A stretch of 64,000 bases of DNA from AP-15 sp963732095 (GTDB taxonomy: Bacteria > Pseudomonadota > Alphaproteobacteria > ATCC43930 > CGMCC-115725), in contig CAVSZA010000033.1 in assembly GCA_963732095.1 (NCBI GenBank), positions 19,683-83,682 of the forward strand, read 5' to 3'. Position 1 is the first letter of the stretch. Each line of letters opens with the position of its first letter. The notes under the pieces were generated by a model, which saw only the letters and a program-made list of their open reading frames with translations, did no database searches and had not been told where the DNA came from. The position numbers were made by a program, and so were the translations under genes. This document shows, in pieces, positions 1-7,883 of this stretch.

Positions 1-235
1 CTCCGCGTTGGCGCCTTCTGGAAGCCCGGTGACCCGGCGTTGATATCATTGCCGGGGCCAGCCTGGCTCGGCGCACGGTAAACCTGCCCTTGTCGATCGT
101 CAAAATCCGGCTCCGGCTACCGGGCCGGTTCGTCGTCGCCAGATCCTGCGGCGGTCTCGAAAAAATACTGTCCCTTACGGGGGGGACCGATGGTTCGAAT
201 CCATCTCCCTCCAGCGAAGAGTCAGGAACGAACCG
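1..235 (+). repeat. R1 repeat, long copy with tRNA-Ser-like 3' end
   Basis: This copy matches the reverse complement of 15365-15600 over its whole length, with scattered substitutions. It holds a hairpin-prone stretch around 35-60 (CCGGC...GCCGG arms around GATATC). From about 152 it resembles the 3' half of a class II tRNA: a CTCGAAA loop-like segment, a GTCCC...GGGAC long variable arm, the stem-loop GATGG-TTCGAAT-CCATC, and TCCCTCCA as acceptor strand. No 5' tRNA half and no encoded CCA are present, so it is not a tRNA gene. The left end may lie outside the window. Confidence 0.8.
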
Positions 236-269
236 GGACCTGGTGCCCCCGGGATAGCGTCTCCCAGCC

Positions 270-437
270 TTAGTCTGGAAGATACATCTCCTCCATGGAG
301 CGCAGACGCGGCTCGTCCAGAATGCGGCCATTACTGGCGACGCCCCAGGGACTCTGAGCCGCCTGGGCACGGAGCGCATCCAGGGCCAATGTGCCGCGCT
401 GCTGAAAATCACTCAAGAAATCCCAGTTAGCCTGCCA
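270..437 (-). pseudogene. C-terminal stub of an unidentified protein
   Basis: An open minus-strand frame ends in a stop at 270-272 and reads as plausible coding sequence for about 55 residues (motifs such as WGVASNGRILDEPRLRSMEE), but no start codon or 5' part precedes it. I do not recognise the family. It ends where the terminase fragment on the plus strand begins, so it is probably one more truncated gene of this region. The call rests on composition only. Confidence 0.3.
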
Positions 438-471
438 TGGTGGTCAGCGCGGGAAACCAGGCCGCGGCGGC

Positions 472-836
472 CCCGGCATCCTGCTGCGCAAGGCATCCGG
501 CACTCAGCTGATCCAGGAGCTGATCACCGAGGGCTGCTATGGCGCCACGCGCTACCAGCCGACCGGCGACAAGACCATGCGCCTGCATGCGCAGACCGCG
601 ATCCTCGAGAGCGGCTTTGTCCGCATCCCCGAGACCGCGCCGTGGCTCGCCGAATACCTCCACGAGCTGACGGTTTTCCCCAACGGCAAGCATGACGACC
701 AGGCCGATTCCACCGCGCAGTTCCTGGACTGGTGCAAGAAGCCTTTCCCGGGGCAGGGCATCTATGAGTACTACCGCCAGTGTGCGCAAGAAGTCGAGAA
801 GCAGCGCAAACCGCAACCCGTCAAGACCGTATGGGC
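472..836 (+). pseudogene. Phage terminase large subunit, C-terminal fragment
   Basis: The plus-strand frame reads through motifs typical of the C-terminal nuclease end of phage terminase large subunits (psiM2 ORF9-like): LLRKASGTQLIQEL, MRLHAQTAILESGFV, PETAPWLAEYLHEL, FPNGKHDDQADSTAQFLDW and PGQGIYEYYRQ. In phages this protein packages DNA into procapsids; here the ATPase domain and all other phage genes are missing. The frame then runs directly into a copy of the end of an MFS transporter gene near 838, so the reading frame is a chimera made by rearrangement. It is a prophage relic and not functional. Confidence 0.8.
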
Positions 837-837
837 G

Positions 838-1024
838 ATCGGTTTCCTGCATCGGCTTCGGCGCGAGCTTCCTCGGAACGCTGCTGTTCGGCGTCACGCT
901 CGATCAGTTCGGCGGTACATCGCAGCTCGCAGCGTGGGTGCTAAGCTTCGGCGCCTGCGGACTGGCCTGCCTGGCCGGCGCCGCCGCGACCATTTTCCTG
1001 CCCCGGAATATCTGGCAGCGATGA
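838..1024 (+). pseudogene. Duplicated 3' end of the MFS transporter gene
   Basis: This segment encodes the last two membrane helices of an MFS carrier (motifs SCIGFGASFLGTLLFG and LACLAGAAATIFL). It is a near-identical inverted copy of the 3' end of the broken MFS gene at 3362-4512; the protein reads differ at only a few residues. It is attached to a terminase fragment and cannot encode a working transporter. High similarity to the other copy suggests a recent segmental duplication. Confidence 0.8.
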
Positions 1025-1089
1025 CTTCGCCATGCTGAGGTGGCGGCTACGAAGACGGTGCGGCTACCCCCAAGCTCGGCCGATCGGAT

Positions 1090-1198
1090 AGGCCGGTTCG
1101 GAATCACACTGCTCGAGACGGTCATCAATTGGGGCCGCCACGCCGAGATCTTCGCATATGACTATGACACTGAAGTGCTGAACCTCGCAAACTTCTAA
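1090..1198 (+). pseudogene. ABC transporter ATPase, AAA-associated C-terminal stub
   Basis: A short plus-strand frame ending at the TAA at 1196-1198 reads LLETVINWGRHAEIFAYD followed by an aliphatic end. This resembles the last residues of the AAA-associated C-terminal domain found after the ATPase of some nitrate/sulfonate-type ABC importers, where DWGRYAE and FAYD motifs precede the terminus. Only about 35 residues remain; the ATPase core is absent. Identification rests on the short motif, so it is moderate. Confidence 0.45.
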
Positions 1199-1210
1199 AG
1201 CCCGAGACGA

Positions 1211-1695
1211 TTAGATGCTGGCGCGGTCGCGGGCAATGGCGGCCTGCGCCACCTGGGGGCGCCATCAGCCAGACGTAAAACGTGTCGCGATCGAAGCCGG
1301 ATTGGGAGCCGCCCACGCCCAGTTCCCAACTGCGTGATGATACGATCTTGCAATACAGCTGTTGCTCCGGGGCGACGTCGACGTCCTTGTCCTGGTTGGT
1401 GTCCCGGCCGTAACTCTGCGGAGCGATGTGATAATGCCCGGGCGGAACATCGCGATAGAATACGCTGCCGTTGGCCACCGCGCCGGCATAGCTGCCGTTC
1501 ATGTCGACGAGGGCGAGCTTGAGGCTCTCCGAGGATTCCCAGTCGCGATAGAACCAGACCCGAGCCTGCCGCCGGGACCGGAGGCGCTGAGGTAGGGACT
1601 TGCGTTGTCGTCTCGGTGCAGCCCACCGTGGCGAGAAGCAGGCTGCCCGCCCACTGCAGCCATCTTCGCGGGTGCGAAACGGAATCTTTCGCCGT
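1211..1695 (-). pseudogene. Broken DUF2846-type lipoprotein, paralogue of the next gene
   Basis: Read with frame changes, this region gives a protein parallel to the intact lipoprotein at 1768-2244: a signal segment with lipobox LLLATVGC, then ARVWFYRDWESSESLKLAL, YAGAVANGSVFYRDVPPGHY and a matching C-terminus. At least two single-base frameshifts separate these parts, one of them an extra C in a C-run near 1257. The position equivalent to the start codon is ACG instead of ATG (1693-1695), though a purine-rich RBS-like stretch survives upstream. It is a decayed tandem duplicate. Confidence 0.75.
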
Positions 1696-1767
1696 GGTCG
1701 GCTTTCTTTTCTTCTTTGATTTTGCTCACGACACCCACCCTGCTCGCAGCCCGCGAGCCAGAGACCG

Positions 1768-2244
1768 TCAAATGCCGTTACGGTCGCGAGCAATTTCGGC
1801 CTGCGCTATCTGCGGCGGGATCAGCCAAGCCCAGAAAGCGTCGCGCTGAAAGTTCTTGGAAGCGCTCACGCTGGTCGCCCAACTCGTTAAGTCAATGATC
1901 TTGATGTAGACCTGTTGGCCGGGAACTAGCGCGAAATTCGTGTCCATGCTCTTGGGGTCGTGCGCCCAGCTTTGCGCGAAAACGTGATAAGTTCCAGGGG
2001 GTACGTCGCGGTATAATGCGCCGCCGTTTTCAACGGACCCGAAAGAGACGCCGTTCACTTCGATATTAGCGAGATTGAGGCTCTCCGAGGGGAGCCAGTT
2101 GCGGTAAACCCAGATCCGGCCTTGGCCCGCCGGAATTGGCGCCTCAGCCACCGGCCCTCGCGCAGCGCATCCGGTCGCGATCAGCAGCAGGGCGCTCACC
2201 CAGAGCAGCCATTTTCGTCCAGGTAGCGCGGCATCTTTCGCCAT
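1768..2244 (-). CDS. DUF2846-type lipoprotein
   Basis: A 158-residue protein starting MAKDAALPGRKW at 2244, chosen over the longer frame because a GAGAGGAGAAG ribosome site lies just upstream and a lipoprotein signal peptide follows. The hydrophobic stretch LLWVSALLLIATGC is a lipobox with Cys as the first mature residue. The mature part reads GRIWVYRNW, SLNLANIEVNGVSFGSV and LYRDVPPGTYHVFAQS, the pattern of DUF2846 domains (one small beta-sandwich, often PEGA-like). The expected location is the periplasmic face of a membrane. Function is unknown. A broken paralogue lies directly downstream, so the pair arose by tandem duplication. Confidence 0.8.
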   Translation of the reverse strand: MAKDAALPGRKWLLWVSALLLIATGCAARGPVAEAPIPAGQGRIWVYRNWLPSESLNLANIEVNGVSFGSVENGGALYRDVPPGTYHVFAQSWAHDPKSMDTNFALVPGQQVYIKIIDLTSWATSVSASKNFQRDAFWAWLIPPQIAQAEIARDRNGI

Positions 2245-2346
2245 CCGGCTTCTCCTCTCTCTTCCCGCAGACGTGGATATGTAATGGCCGGTTGCGCTAT
2301 CAAGTATCGATGAACCGACAGCAGAGACGCGCCGGCGGGCGGGCCA

Positions 2347-2490
2347 GTGGAGCCGATCGCCCAGTGGTTCAACGCAGCGCTCGCCCATAACCACGCGGGA
2401 CGAATTGCCGAGGCGGAGCGGGTTTGCCGTCAAATTCTCGTGATCGATCCCGATCACGCCCAAAACCTTCATCTACTCGGACTAACCGAG
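2347..2490 (+). pseudogene. TPR protein, N-terminal fragment
   Basis: From a GTG at 2347 the frame reads AQWFNAALAHNHAGRIAEAE and CRQILVIDPDHAQNLHLLG, one clean tetratricopeptide unit as found at the start of alphaproteobacterial TPR/glycosyltransferase proteins. After LLGL the similarity stops and the frame continues only into repeat R1 sequence. The rest of the TPR array is missing. It is a 5' stub, truncated at the edge of a repeat-rich patch. Confidence 0.65.
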
Positions 2491-2614
2491 GGCGTTGTTC
2501 ATCGCTGTTGCCGCTTGGAGTATCCATTGGTTGAGCTGGACACCAATTCGACCATCCTTCAAGACTACAGGCCGCATCATCTCGCCCAATGTAGCCATTG
2601 CGAGATCGTCGAAT

Positions 2615-2690
2615 GTCCGGTTCGCACGTGACTCCCCGCTGGAGGGAAGCGGATTCGAACTCACGGTCCCGCTCTGCGACGGAGGCGTCG
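2615..2690 (-). repeat. R1 repeat copy
   Basis: The minus strand carries GCGGGACC, TTCGAATCC, TTCCCTCCAGCG and a GGAGTC...GCGAAC tail, matching the R1 consensus. The T-stem is no longer self-complementary. Confidence 0.75.
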
Positions 2691-2739
2691 CAACAGCCTG
2701 GAGGCTGGATTTCCGATGAGGGCGTCGCGCGGTCCCCGG

Positions 2740-2790
2740 ATTCACTGCTGAAGCAAGCGGGATTCGAACTTGTATGGGGTTTCTGCTGTC
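2740..2790 (-). repeat. R1 repeat copy, diverged
   Basis: The minus strand reads AAGTTCGAATCCCGCTTG then CTTCAGCAGTGAATCC, a diverged version of the R1 TTCGAATCC...CCTCCAGCG...GAGTC core. It lies about 110 bp from the previous copy in the same orientation. Confidence 0.6.
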
Positions 2791-3021
2791 GAGGCGGTTG
2801 TTAAGTCGTACTTCGCAGTTCCGCTGGTAAAACCTCTGTCGCGCTTCTCTCAGTTCGGCTCCACCGACGCCTTGCACCGCCCGTCATGCCGCGATCAATC
2901 ACCAACTCCGCGCCGTCACGTAGTTGGACGCGTCGGAGGCGAAGTCCGCCAATCCGGAATGCGGGATCCATCGAGACCGGGCACGGTGGATCGCGCCGTG
3001 CCGAGCAAACGTTAGATAGAT

Positions 3022-3210
3022 ATGGATGAAACGCTGCCGAATACCACGGTGTCGACCGATGCCACGCTCTTTCGGGAGGAAGCGCAACGGGCTCGTCGCT
3101 ATGCCGCCGCGATGACCGACAAAGACGTCATCGATCGGTTGAACGAGATTGCCGCGCTATACGACAAGCTCGCGGCCGGCCAAGACCCTGGACCGACCGA
3201 TCGCGATTAA
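3022..3210 (+). CDS. Small hypothetical protein
   Basis: A 62-residue frame with alternating charged and alanine-rich stretches (REEAQRARRYAAAMTDKD, VIDRLNEIAALYDKLAAG). The pattern resembles small helical proteins frequent in rhizobia that share an EEA-R-R-A...D-x-x-x-x-R-L-x-E-x-A-x-x-Y core, of unknown role. No signal peptide or membrane segment is visible. The ribosome site is weak. Its neighbours are repeats and a broken MFS gene, so no operon context helps. I consider it probably real because of its coherent helix pattern. Confidence 0.55.
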   Translation: MDETLPNTTVSTDATLFREEAQRARRYAAAMTDKDVIDRLNEIAALYDKLAAGQDPGPTDRD

Positions 3211-3361
3211 TCGGGCGCCTTCGACACGCGCAATGGCAACATCGGCCTGCCGCTGAGCCACGATCGGCTGTTTCGCAGTGCACTGGATGCGCTCGAGGTA
3301 CATGCCCAGTTTATAAAGCGCGGTACTTTCGGTTCCTCCAGCCGGTCGCGTTACAGCTTCC

Positions 3362-4512
3362 TCATGGCTTCGTCGATAGGACGAGCGCCGAAATGTTCCG
3401 GAGCAGGAAAATGGTGGCGGCGGCACCGGCCAGGCAGGCGAGCCCGCAGGTGCCGAAGCTCAGCGCCCAGGCGGCGAGCTGCGACGTCCCGCCGAACTGG
3501 TCGAGCGTGACACCGAAAAGGAGCGTCCCGAGGAATCCCGCGCCAAAGCCGATGCAGGAATAGAGCCCGATCGTTGCCCCTCGGTAACGCGGGGCGGCAA
3601 CGGCGAGCACCCCCGAAGTGAGATTGGAAAAATTGCCTTGCACGATGAAGCCGGCAACCAGGGAAAGTGCAAGCACGGCGATATACGGCAGCATTACCGT
3701 GAAGCCTAACAAACCGCCGGCTGCCGCCGAGAGCACGAAGACCAGGGTCGCGATGCTACGCAGGCCGTAACGGATCGACAGCTCGTTGCCGATGAGGCCA
3801 GCGGGCACGCCGAGAAAATTGATCACCGCTCCGACCACCAGAATGATCCCGGCTTGCGCGGGATCAGCGGCCTGACCGCCGGCGCAGAACGTAAGAAAGA
3901 CGACAATCCACTGCCGCAATCCGACGCAGCCCCAGATCGCCGCGGCGTAGCCGACGATCAGGGCGAGGACAGCCCGGTTTGCAAGCACCGGGCGAAAGTC
4001 GAGCAGCGGCTGGGCTCTTCCTCGCGTCCGGAATCCTCGCGCGGCAACGCCGCCCAGGCAAGCAAGGCGCCGGCGGCGCCGAGGATGCCGGCGATAACAA
4101 AAGCGCTGCGCCAGCCCAGCAGCGTTCCGACGCGACCGAACAGGAACGACAGCGACGCGCCGATGGTGAAGGAGCTGGTGTACCAGGCCGCGATGCGGGC
4201 GCGTGTTGCCCCTTCGACGCCATGCGTGAGCGCCCGCAGTCCCGGCATGTACATGCCGGCCATGGCGATGCCGGCCAAAGCGCGGAATCCGAGCGCCGGG
4301 AGCAGGCTGTCGCACAGCCCCATGCCGAAGCAGGACAGCGCGCTGAGGACGCTCGAGGCGAGATAGAGTTGCCGGGCGGGCCGCCGGTCGGTCAGGCTGA
4401 CGAGAGGGATGACGGCGAGCATATAGCCAGCGGAGGTGATCCCCGCGAGCCCTCTACCGGCAGGCCCGACCCACCAAGGGACAGGATTGGTCGGACCCAT
4501 CATCCGGTCCAC
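3362..4512 (-). pseudogene. MFS transporter, frameshifted
   Basis: Two overlapping minus-strand frames make up a major facilitator carrier. The upstream frame (to about 4000) has helices with GYMLAVIPLVSLTDRRPAR, the MFS loop 2-3 type motif, and FRALAGIAMAGMYMPGLRAL; the downstream frame has IILVVGAVINFLGVPAGLIG and LGTLLFGVTLDQFGG to the stop at 3362. They are joined by a single frameshift near 3975-4010. The first helix also looks clipped at the N-terminus. The substrate cannot be told. Its last 190 bp are duplicated at 838-1024. Confidence 0.8.
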
Positions 4513-4519
4513 GGTGCAC

Positions 4520-4849
4520 TTATAAGCGTGACGGGTGGCTGAGCCCCGCGGCCGGCTTTTTTGCAGGTCCGAGGCGCCGGCGGTTGGCCCGCATCTTCCG
4601 GCGATAGATCGCGACCGTTCGTGCTGGAATGAGCCCGGGACTGCCTGTCATAGCGGCAGTAACCACTGCGTGCTGAACTTCCAGCGCCGCGGACATTTTT
4701 TCCGATACCATGCGGGCTGTCTCGGCTCCGGCGGAGTCGCTACCGGCCGCAAGCAGCGCGAGGCGCAAGCTAATCACTTGCTGGGCTTCGAGGCCGGCCT
4801 GCCAGAGGTTGAAGGAAAGGCGCAACCAGGATGATTGTTTCCGCGACAT
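4520..4849 (-). CDS. Phasin-like small protein
   Basis: A 109-residue protein with an amphipathic helix reading WLRLSFNLWQAGLEAQQVIS and a second helix SEKMSAALEVQHAVVTAAMT, ending in a basic tail (TVAIYRRKMRANRRRL). This layout is familiar from short phasin-like proteins of alphaproteobacteria associated with storage granules or unknown roles. No signal peptide is seen. It lies between a hemerythrin gene and the broken MFS gene, all on the minus strand. No strong ribosome site precedes the ATG, so the start is uncertain. Confidence 0.65.
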   Translation of the reverse strand: MSRKQSSWLRLSFNLWQAGLEAQQVISLRLALLAAGSDSAGAETARMVSEKMSAALEVQHAVVTAAMTGSPGLIPARTVAIYRRKMRANRRRLGPAKKPAAGLSHPSRL

Positions 4850-4864
4850 TCGAGCGCGTCGCGC

Positions 4865-5410
4865 TCACGCGGGCGGTTCGGTTTCGCCGACCGGCTCGCC
4901 CTGTTCGAGCGCATGGCCGGTGAACGTACGAGTCTCCGGCGCAGGTATCCCGCTCGTCTTATATTCAGCCAGGACTGCTTCCTTTCGGGCCTTCATGCGA
5001 TTGCCGAGCTCCGTCATATCGAGACCGGCAGCCCGGGCCTGAGGGAAGATCCCATCGGAGCGCTTCTCCTCCTCATGAAGGTGATGCTCGATCTGTTCCG
5101 AAAGCACTTTGACCTTGGCATCATAGAATTCCTCATCGGGCGCGCTCGCGATTAGCTCGGCGATCAGCACCTTGCTACCGTCGTGCTCGACGTATCCTTC
5201 GTTCAGCAAGTCCTCTTCGACCTTGCCGCGGCAGGCCGGGTAGAAGATCTCCTCTTCGATCACGGTATGCGCGCTCAGCTCGGTGCAGATCTGCTCGACC
5301 AGGGCCTGTTTTTTGGCTGCGCTCTTGGCGGCTTCGAATTCAGCAAACAAGGCCTCCACCCTGCGATGGTCGGCCTCGAGCAAAGCGATGGCGTCGACAT
5401 GGGTTGGCAT
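4865..5410 (-). CDS. Hemerythrin HHE cation-binding domain protein
   Basis: A 181-residue cytoplasmic protein with one hemerythrin-like four-helix domain. Metal-ligand motifs are visible in order: DHRRVEALF (His near residue 15), HTVIEEEIFYP, EHDGSKVLIAEL and IEHHLHEEEKRSDGIFP. Such proteins bind a non-haem di-iron centre and are linked to oxygen, NO or iron sensing and stress protection. The length is typical of the family plus a short acidic C-terminal tail. AAGGG lies upstream of the ATG at 5410. The family call is firm; the specific ligand is unknown. Confidence 0.9.
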   Translation of the reverse strand: MPTHVDAIALLEADHRRVEALFAEFEAAKSAAKKQALVEQICTELSAHTVIEEEIFYPACRGKVEEDLLNEGYVEHDGSKVLIAELIASAPDEEFYDAKVKVLSEQIEHHLHEEEKRSDGIFPQARAAGLDMTELGNRMKARKEAVLAEYKTSGIPAPETRTFTGHALEQGEPVGETEPPA

Positions 5411-5679
5411 GACAGCCCTTTAGGGGAAAAGCAGTTTCGGTTATTGCGCCGGCTTAAAGGTCGCTCGGCCCGGCACGCCGTCCCTGAGTTGACAGCTCCG
5501 CAGCAGCTTAGGTTCCATGGCTGATCTGTCGCCTCCGATCGCGGTTTCTAGCGCGGCGACATCACGAAGAAAGAGTTCGTTTTGGAGCTGATCGATTGAA
5601 TAACAGGCGGGCCGGGACGCTTTCCTTCTCGGGAAAACAATCGTCAGGCCATCCCTGGCCCAAACCGCTCTTCTGGCGG

Positions 5680-5755
5680 AACCGCCGGCGCGGAACCAGA
5701 AGTTCGAATCCGTTTCCCTCCAGCGCAGAGTCTGCTGCGAACTCGGTCTTGCGGG
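5680..5755 (+). repeat. R1 repeat copy
   Basis: Reads AGTTCGAATCCG, TTTCCCTCCAGCG, CAGAGTC and CTGCGAACTCGG, matching the R1 core and tail. It sits just downstream of a phosphoesterase stub. Confidence 0.75.
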
Positions 5756-5864
5756 CGGCGCGATCGATTTCCGAACGATGCGCGGCAACGGCTGATCGAC
5801 GAGGTCGACCGGATCAGGGCGCGCAAAGAGCAGGAGGGCGAATAGGTGACTGCCTCCTTGCTCA

Positions 5865-6210
5865 TGAACGGATTGTGGTGGGGCACATAGGCCTGGATCG
5901 GAGCATGGATCGGATCCGTTGGGTTCCCGAGGATGCCGGGATGACCGGTCGTCGTGGCGTTGCACTGGGCGACCCCGTTGACCGTCGCCGTCGGGGCGAA
6001 GCCACCTTGGAACCAGCCCCAGGTGACCCCTTTGGCATTGAGAAGGTCGCCGACATTGTGATTGTCGGACGAGCCGCTGGGTGCAAAACCGGCTCAATCC
6101 GGCGCTCCGCAATCGTCGAAGATCGGGTCGGGGTCGCCGTTGATCGTGTTGGCCGATAGCAACACGTCGCCGGGGAGATCATGGTTGGGATCGTCCTGCG
6201 TAACATCGTT
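5865..6210 (-). pseudogene. Phospholipase C/acid phosphatase-type phosphoesterase fragment
   Basis: Read on the minus strand with a frame change, the segment gives DLPGDVLLSANTINGDPDPI, then DNHNVGDLLNAKGVTWGWFQ, GGFAPTATVNGV, NPTDPIHAPIQAYVPHHNPF. These are hallmark stretches of the alkaline-phosphatase-superfamily phosphoesterase group that includes phospholipase C and acid phosphatase AcpA. A stop (TGA) and an apparent frameshift lie near 6100, and both ends of the gene are missing. Intact members are secreted and exceed 450 residues, so this is a non-functional internal fragment. Confidence 0.65.
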
Positions 6211-6239
6211 CACTCGGCGTCACGGAGGACAGGCGCACG

Positions 6240-6578
6240 GCTGATCCCGATACGCAGCCGACCGCCCGCTTCAATGCGATCATGCGCGAGGCCGCAGAAA
6301 CGCGCAGCTATGCCGCCGCGCTTTCGGTCCTCGTCGTGGCCGAATGGCTCTATCTCAACTGGGCCTCCCGCGCGCCGCAGCCGCTGCCGGTCAATTTCGT
6401 GCACGCCGAGTGGATCACGCTGCACGACAATCCGGGGTTTCGCGACTTCGTCGATTTCCTGCGCGCGGAGTTGGACCGCATCGGCCCCGCGCAAGAGGAT
6501 CTGTGCCGCGACTTTTTCCAGCGGGCCGTCGCCCTCGAACTCTCCTTCCTCGAAGCCGCCTACCCCGACCGGACCTGA
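6240..6578 (+). pseudogene. tenA: TenA/THI-4 family thiaminase II, C-terminal fragment
   Basis: The frame ending at 6578 reads AEWLYLNWASRAP, HAEWITLHDNPGFRDFVDFL and a final ELSFLEAAY, matching the C-terminal third of TenA (aminopyrimidine aminohydrolase, thiamin salvage). The glutamate in the FLEAAY motif corresponds to the catalytic C-terminal Glu of TenA; the N-terminal part with the nucleophilic Cys is absent. Only about 112 of the usual 220 or so residues remain. The fragment is immediately followed by an R1 repeat copy and preceded by the phosphoesterase stub in opposite orientation. Confidence 0.75.
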
Positions 6579-6604
6579 CATCGACGTTTTCGACCGCGTG
6601 AAGG

Positions 6605-6680
6605 CCCCGAGCCAGAGAGGGACCGAGGGTTCGAATCTCGCTTCCTCCACCGGTGAGTCCGTCGCGAACCTGATTTCCTC
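6605..6680 (+). repeat. R1 repeat copy
   Basis: Reads GAGGGACCGAGGGTTCGAAT, CTTCCTCCACCGG, TGAGTCCGTCGCGAACC. It begins about 25 bp after the stop of the TenA fragment. Confidence 0.75.
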
Positions 6681-6979
6681 GATCAACTCACCGCTTGCGC
6701 CCCTACAAGTATCTCGAAGATCGTGTACCGAACCACGTTCGGCGGTACCATCGGCGGCTTTCAGCTCTCAACGATCTTGGGAAAACCATCCCCCGCCACA
6801 GTCGCTGCCACGCCAAATCGGGTATCGGTCAGGACCCGCTGTGACGATGGCGGATTCTCCGGATATCTGGTTGAGCCCGATCGCGCCGGAATAGTGCAAT
6901 TCCCGAGACAATGGTTCCTGAGTGGATAAGAGCCGTTGCCCCGGGTGCTGAACCACGAAAATTCGCGTGTCGGATTTCT

Positions 6980-7459
6980 TTACACGGCCTTGCGACGCCG
7001 GCGAAGCAAACCCAAGCCCGCGAGGGCTGACCCTAGAAGCGCGAGGGAAGCCGGTTCGGGGACCACCGCGGTGGAAGTGATATCGATCGTGAGGTTGGTA
7101 TTGCCCGCTCCCGTCGCAACGATCGTAAACACTTCCTGCAGCGAGTAGGGGCCAGCCCCCGTCGCCGCCAAGGTGGTAGCCGTCTGCGTGCCAATGGCGG
7201 TAAAAGTGTCTGTATCCAGGGGCGTCCCGTTGGGGGGTGAGACGCTGTTGGTTGGACTGATAAATGTGGATTCAGTCACGGTGGAGATCGCGCCGACTAG
7301 GACGTTGGCTGTAAGACCGCTGGTGAAGTTGACATTTCCCAGCGGGGCGGTGACGCCACTCTCCGTGACCCAGAGGATGAGCGTGCCGGCCGCGGTAGAG
7401 TTTACGTCGATACTATTGGAATCCAGCTGGCCGAGGGGCAAGGCTGGAGTACCCGACAC
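6980..7459 (-). CDS. PEP-CTERM sorted protein, 5' end missing
   Basis: The C-terminus reads VVPEPASLALLGSALAGLGL followed by RRRRK, a textbook PEP-CTERM signal: Pro-Glu-Pro, a membrane helix and a basic tail, recognised by exosortase. The preceding 130 residues are Thr/Ser/Val-rich beta-type sequence, as in surface PEP-CTERM proteins. The frame opens right after a stop codon with GTG at 7457-7459 and lacks the N-terminal signal peptide that such proteins need, and repeat R2 begins about 20 bp upstream. The gene therefore appears 5'-truncated. No exosortase gene is seen in the window. Confidence 0.7.
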   Translation of the reverse strand: MSGTPALPLGQLDSNSIDVNSTAAGTLILWVTESGVTAPLGNVNFTSGLTANVLVGAISTVTESTFISPTNSVSPPNGTPLDTDTFTAIGTQTATTLAATGAGPYSLQEVFTIVATGAGNTNLTIDITSTAVVPEPASLALLGSALAGLGLLRRRRKAV

Positions 7460-7479
7460 CTACGGGTATTGCTAATGGC

Positions 7480-7600
7480 GGGTATGGGGCATGAGGACGC
7501 GTTCCCGCGGCCAAGGCTGAGCGCCCGCTGTCGGTTCAGCCAAGGGACCTTCGCGGGGACGCGGGGCAACGGGCGAGACGCGCCGAAAGCGGCCATCGGC
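7480..7600 (+). repeat. R2 repeat copy a
   Basis: About 110 bp that is almost identical to the minus strand of 27090-27205. Key pieces are GGGGCATGAGGACGCG, CGCGGCCAAGGCTGAGCG, CTGTCGGTTCAGCCAAGGG and CGGGCGAGACGCGCCG. Confidence 0.85.
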
Positions 7601-7651
7601 GTGATTGCGATCGTGGGGGCGAATTCGACCCGAAGCGGCCATCCGCCTGTC

Positions 7652-7785
7652 TTACTCGATGACCTCGTCCGCGCGGGCGAGGATCGCTGGCGGGATCGTC
7701 AGACCGAGTTCCTTCGCCGTCTTCAGGTTAACGGCGCCGCGCGGGAGTTGCTTGCCACCAAAAAGGGCGACGAGTAGACGCCGCC
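7652..7785 (-). pseudogene. ABC transporter substrate-binding protein (PF04392-like), C-terminal stub
   Basis: The minus-strand frame ends at 7652 with VNLKTAKELGLTIPPAILAR then ADEVIE and a stop. This is the signature C-terminus of the ABC-type substrate-binding family PF04392 (putative tryptophan/tyrosine-type importers). About 42 residues survive; the two periplasmic lobes and signal peptide are gone. Upstream it meets the promoter region of the outer-membrane gene at 7884. Confidence 0.6.
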
Positions 7786-7883
7786 CCAGGGGTTATCGGG
7801 GGGCAACGGTCTGCGCGTCAAGGCGGCGATGAGGTAAAAGAACCCAGATATCGGGCAGGGAGGCGCTTTGCGCGGAACTGGGA

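Noticed and set aside
150..235. A tRNA-Ser gene
   Set aside because: Only the 3' half is similar; there is no D-arm, no matching 5' acceptor strand and no CCA.
2482..2877. A 131-codon minus-strand gene
   Set aside because: The frame runs through two R1 copies and an unrelated stretch; no domain is recognisable.
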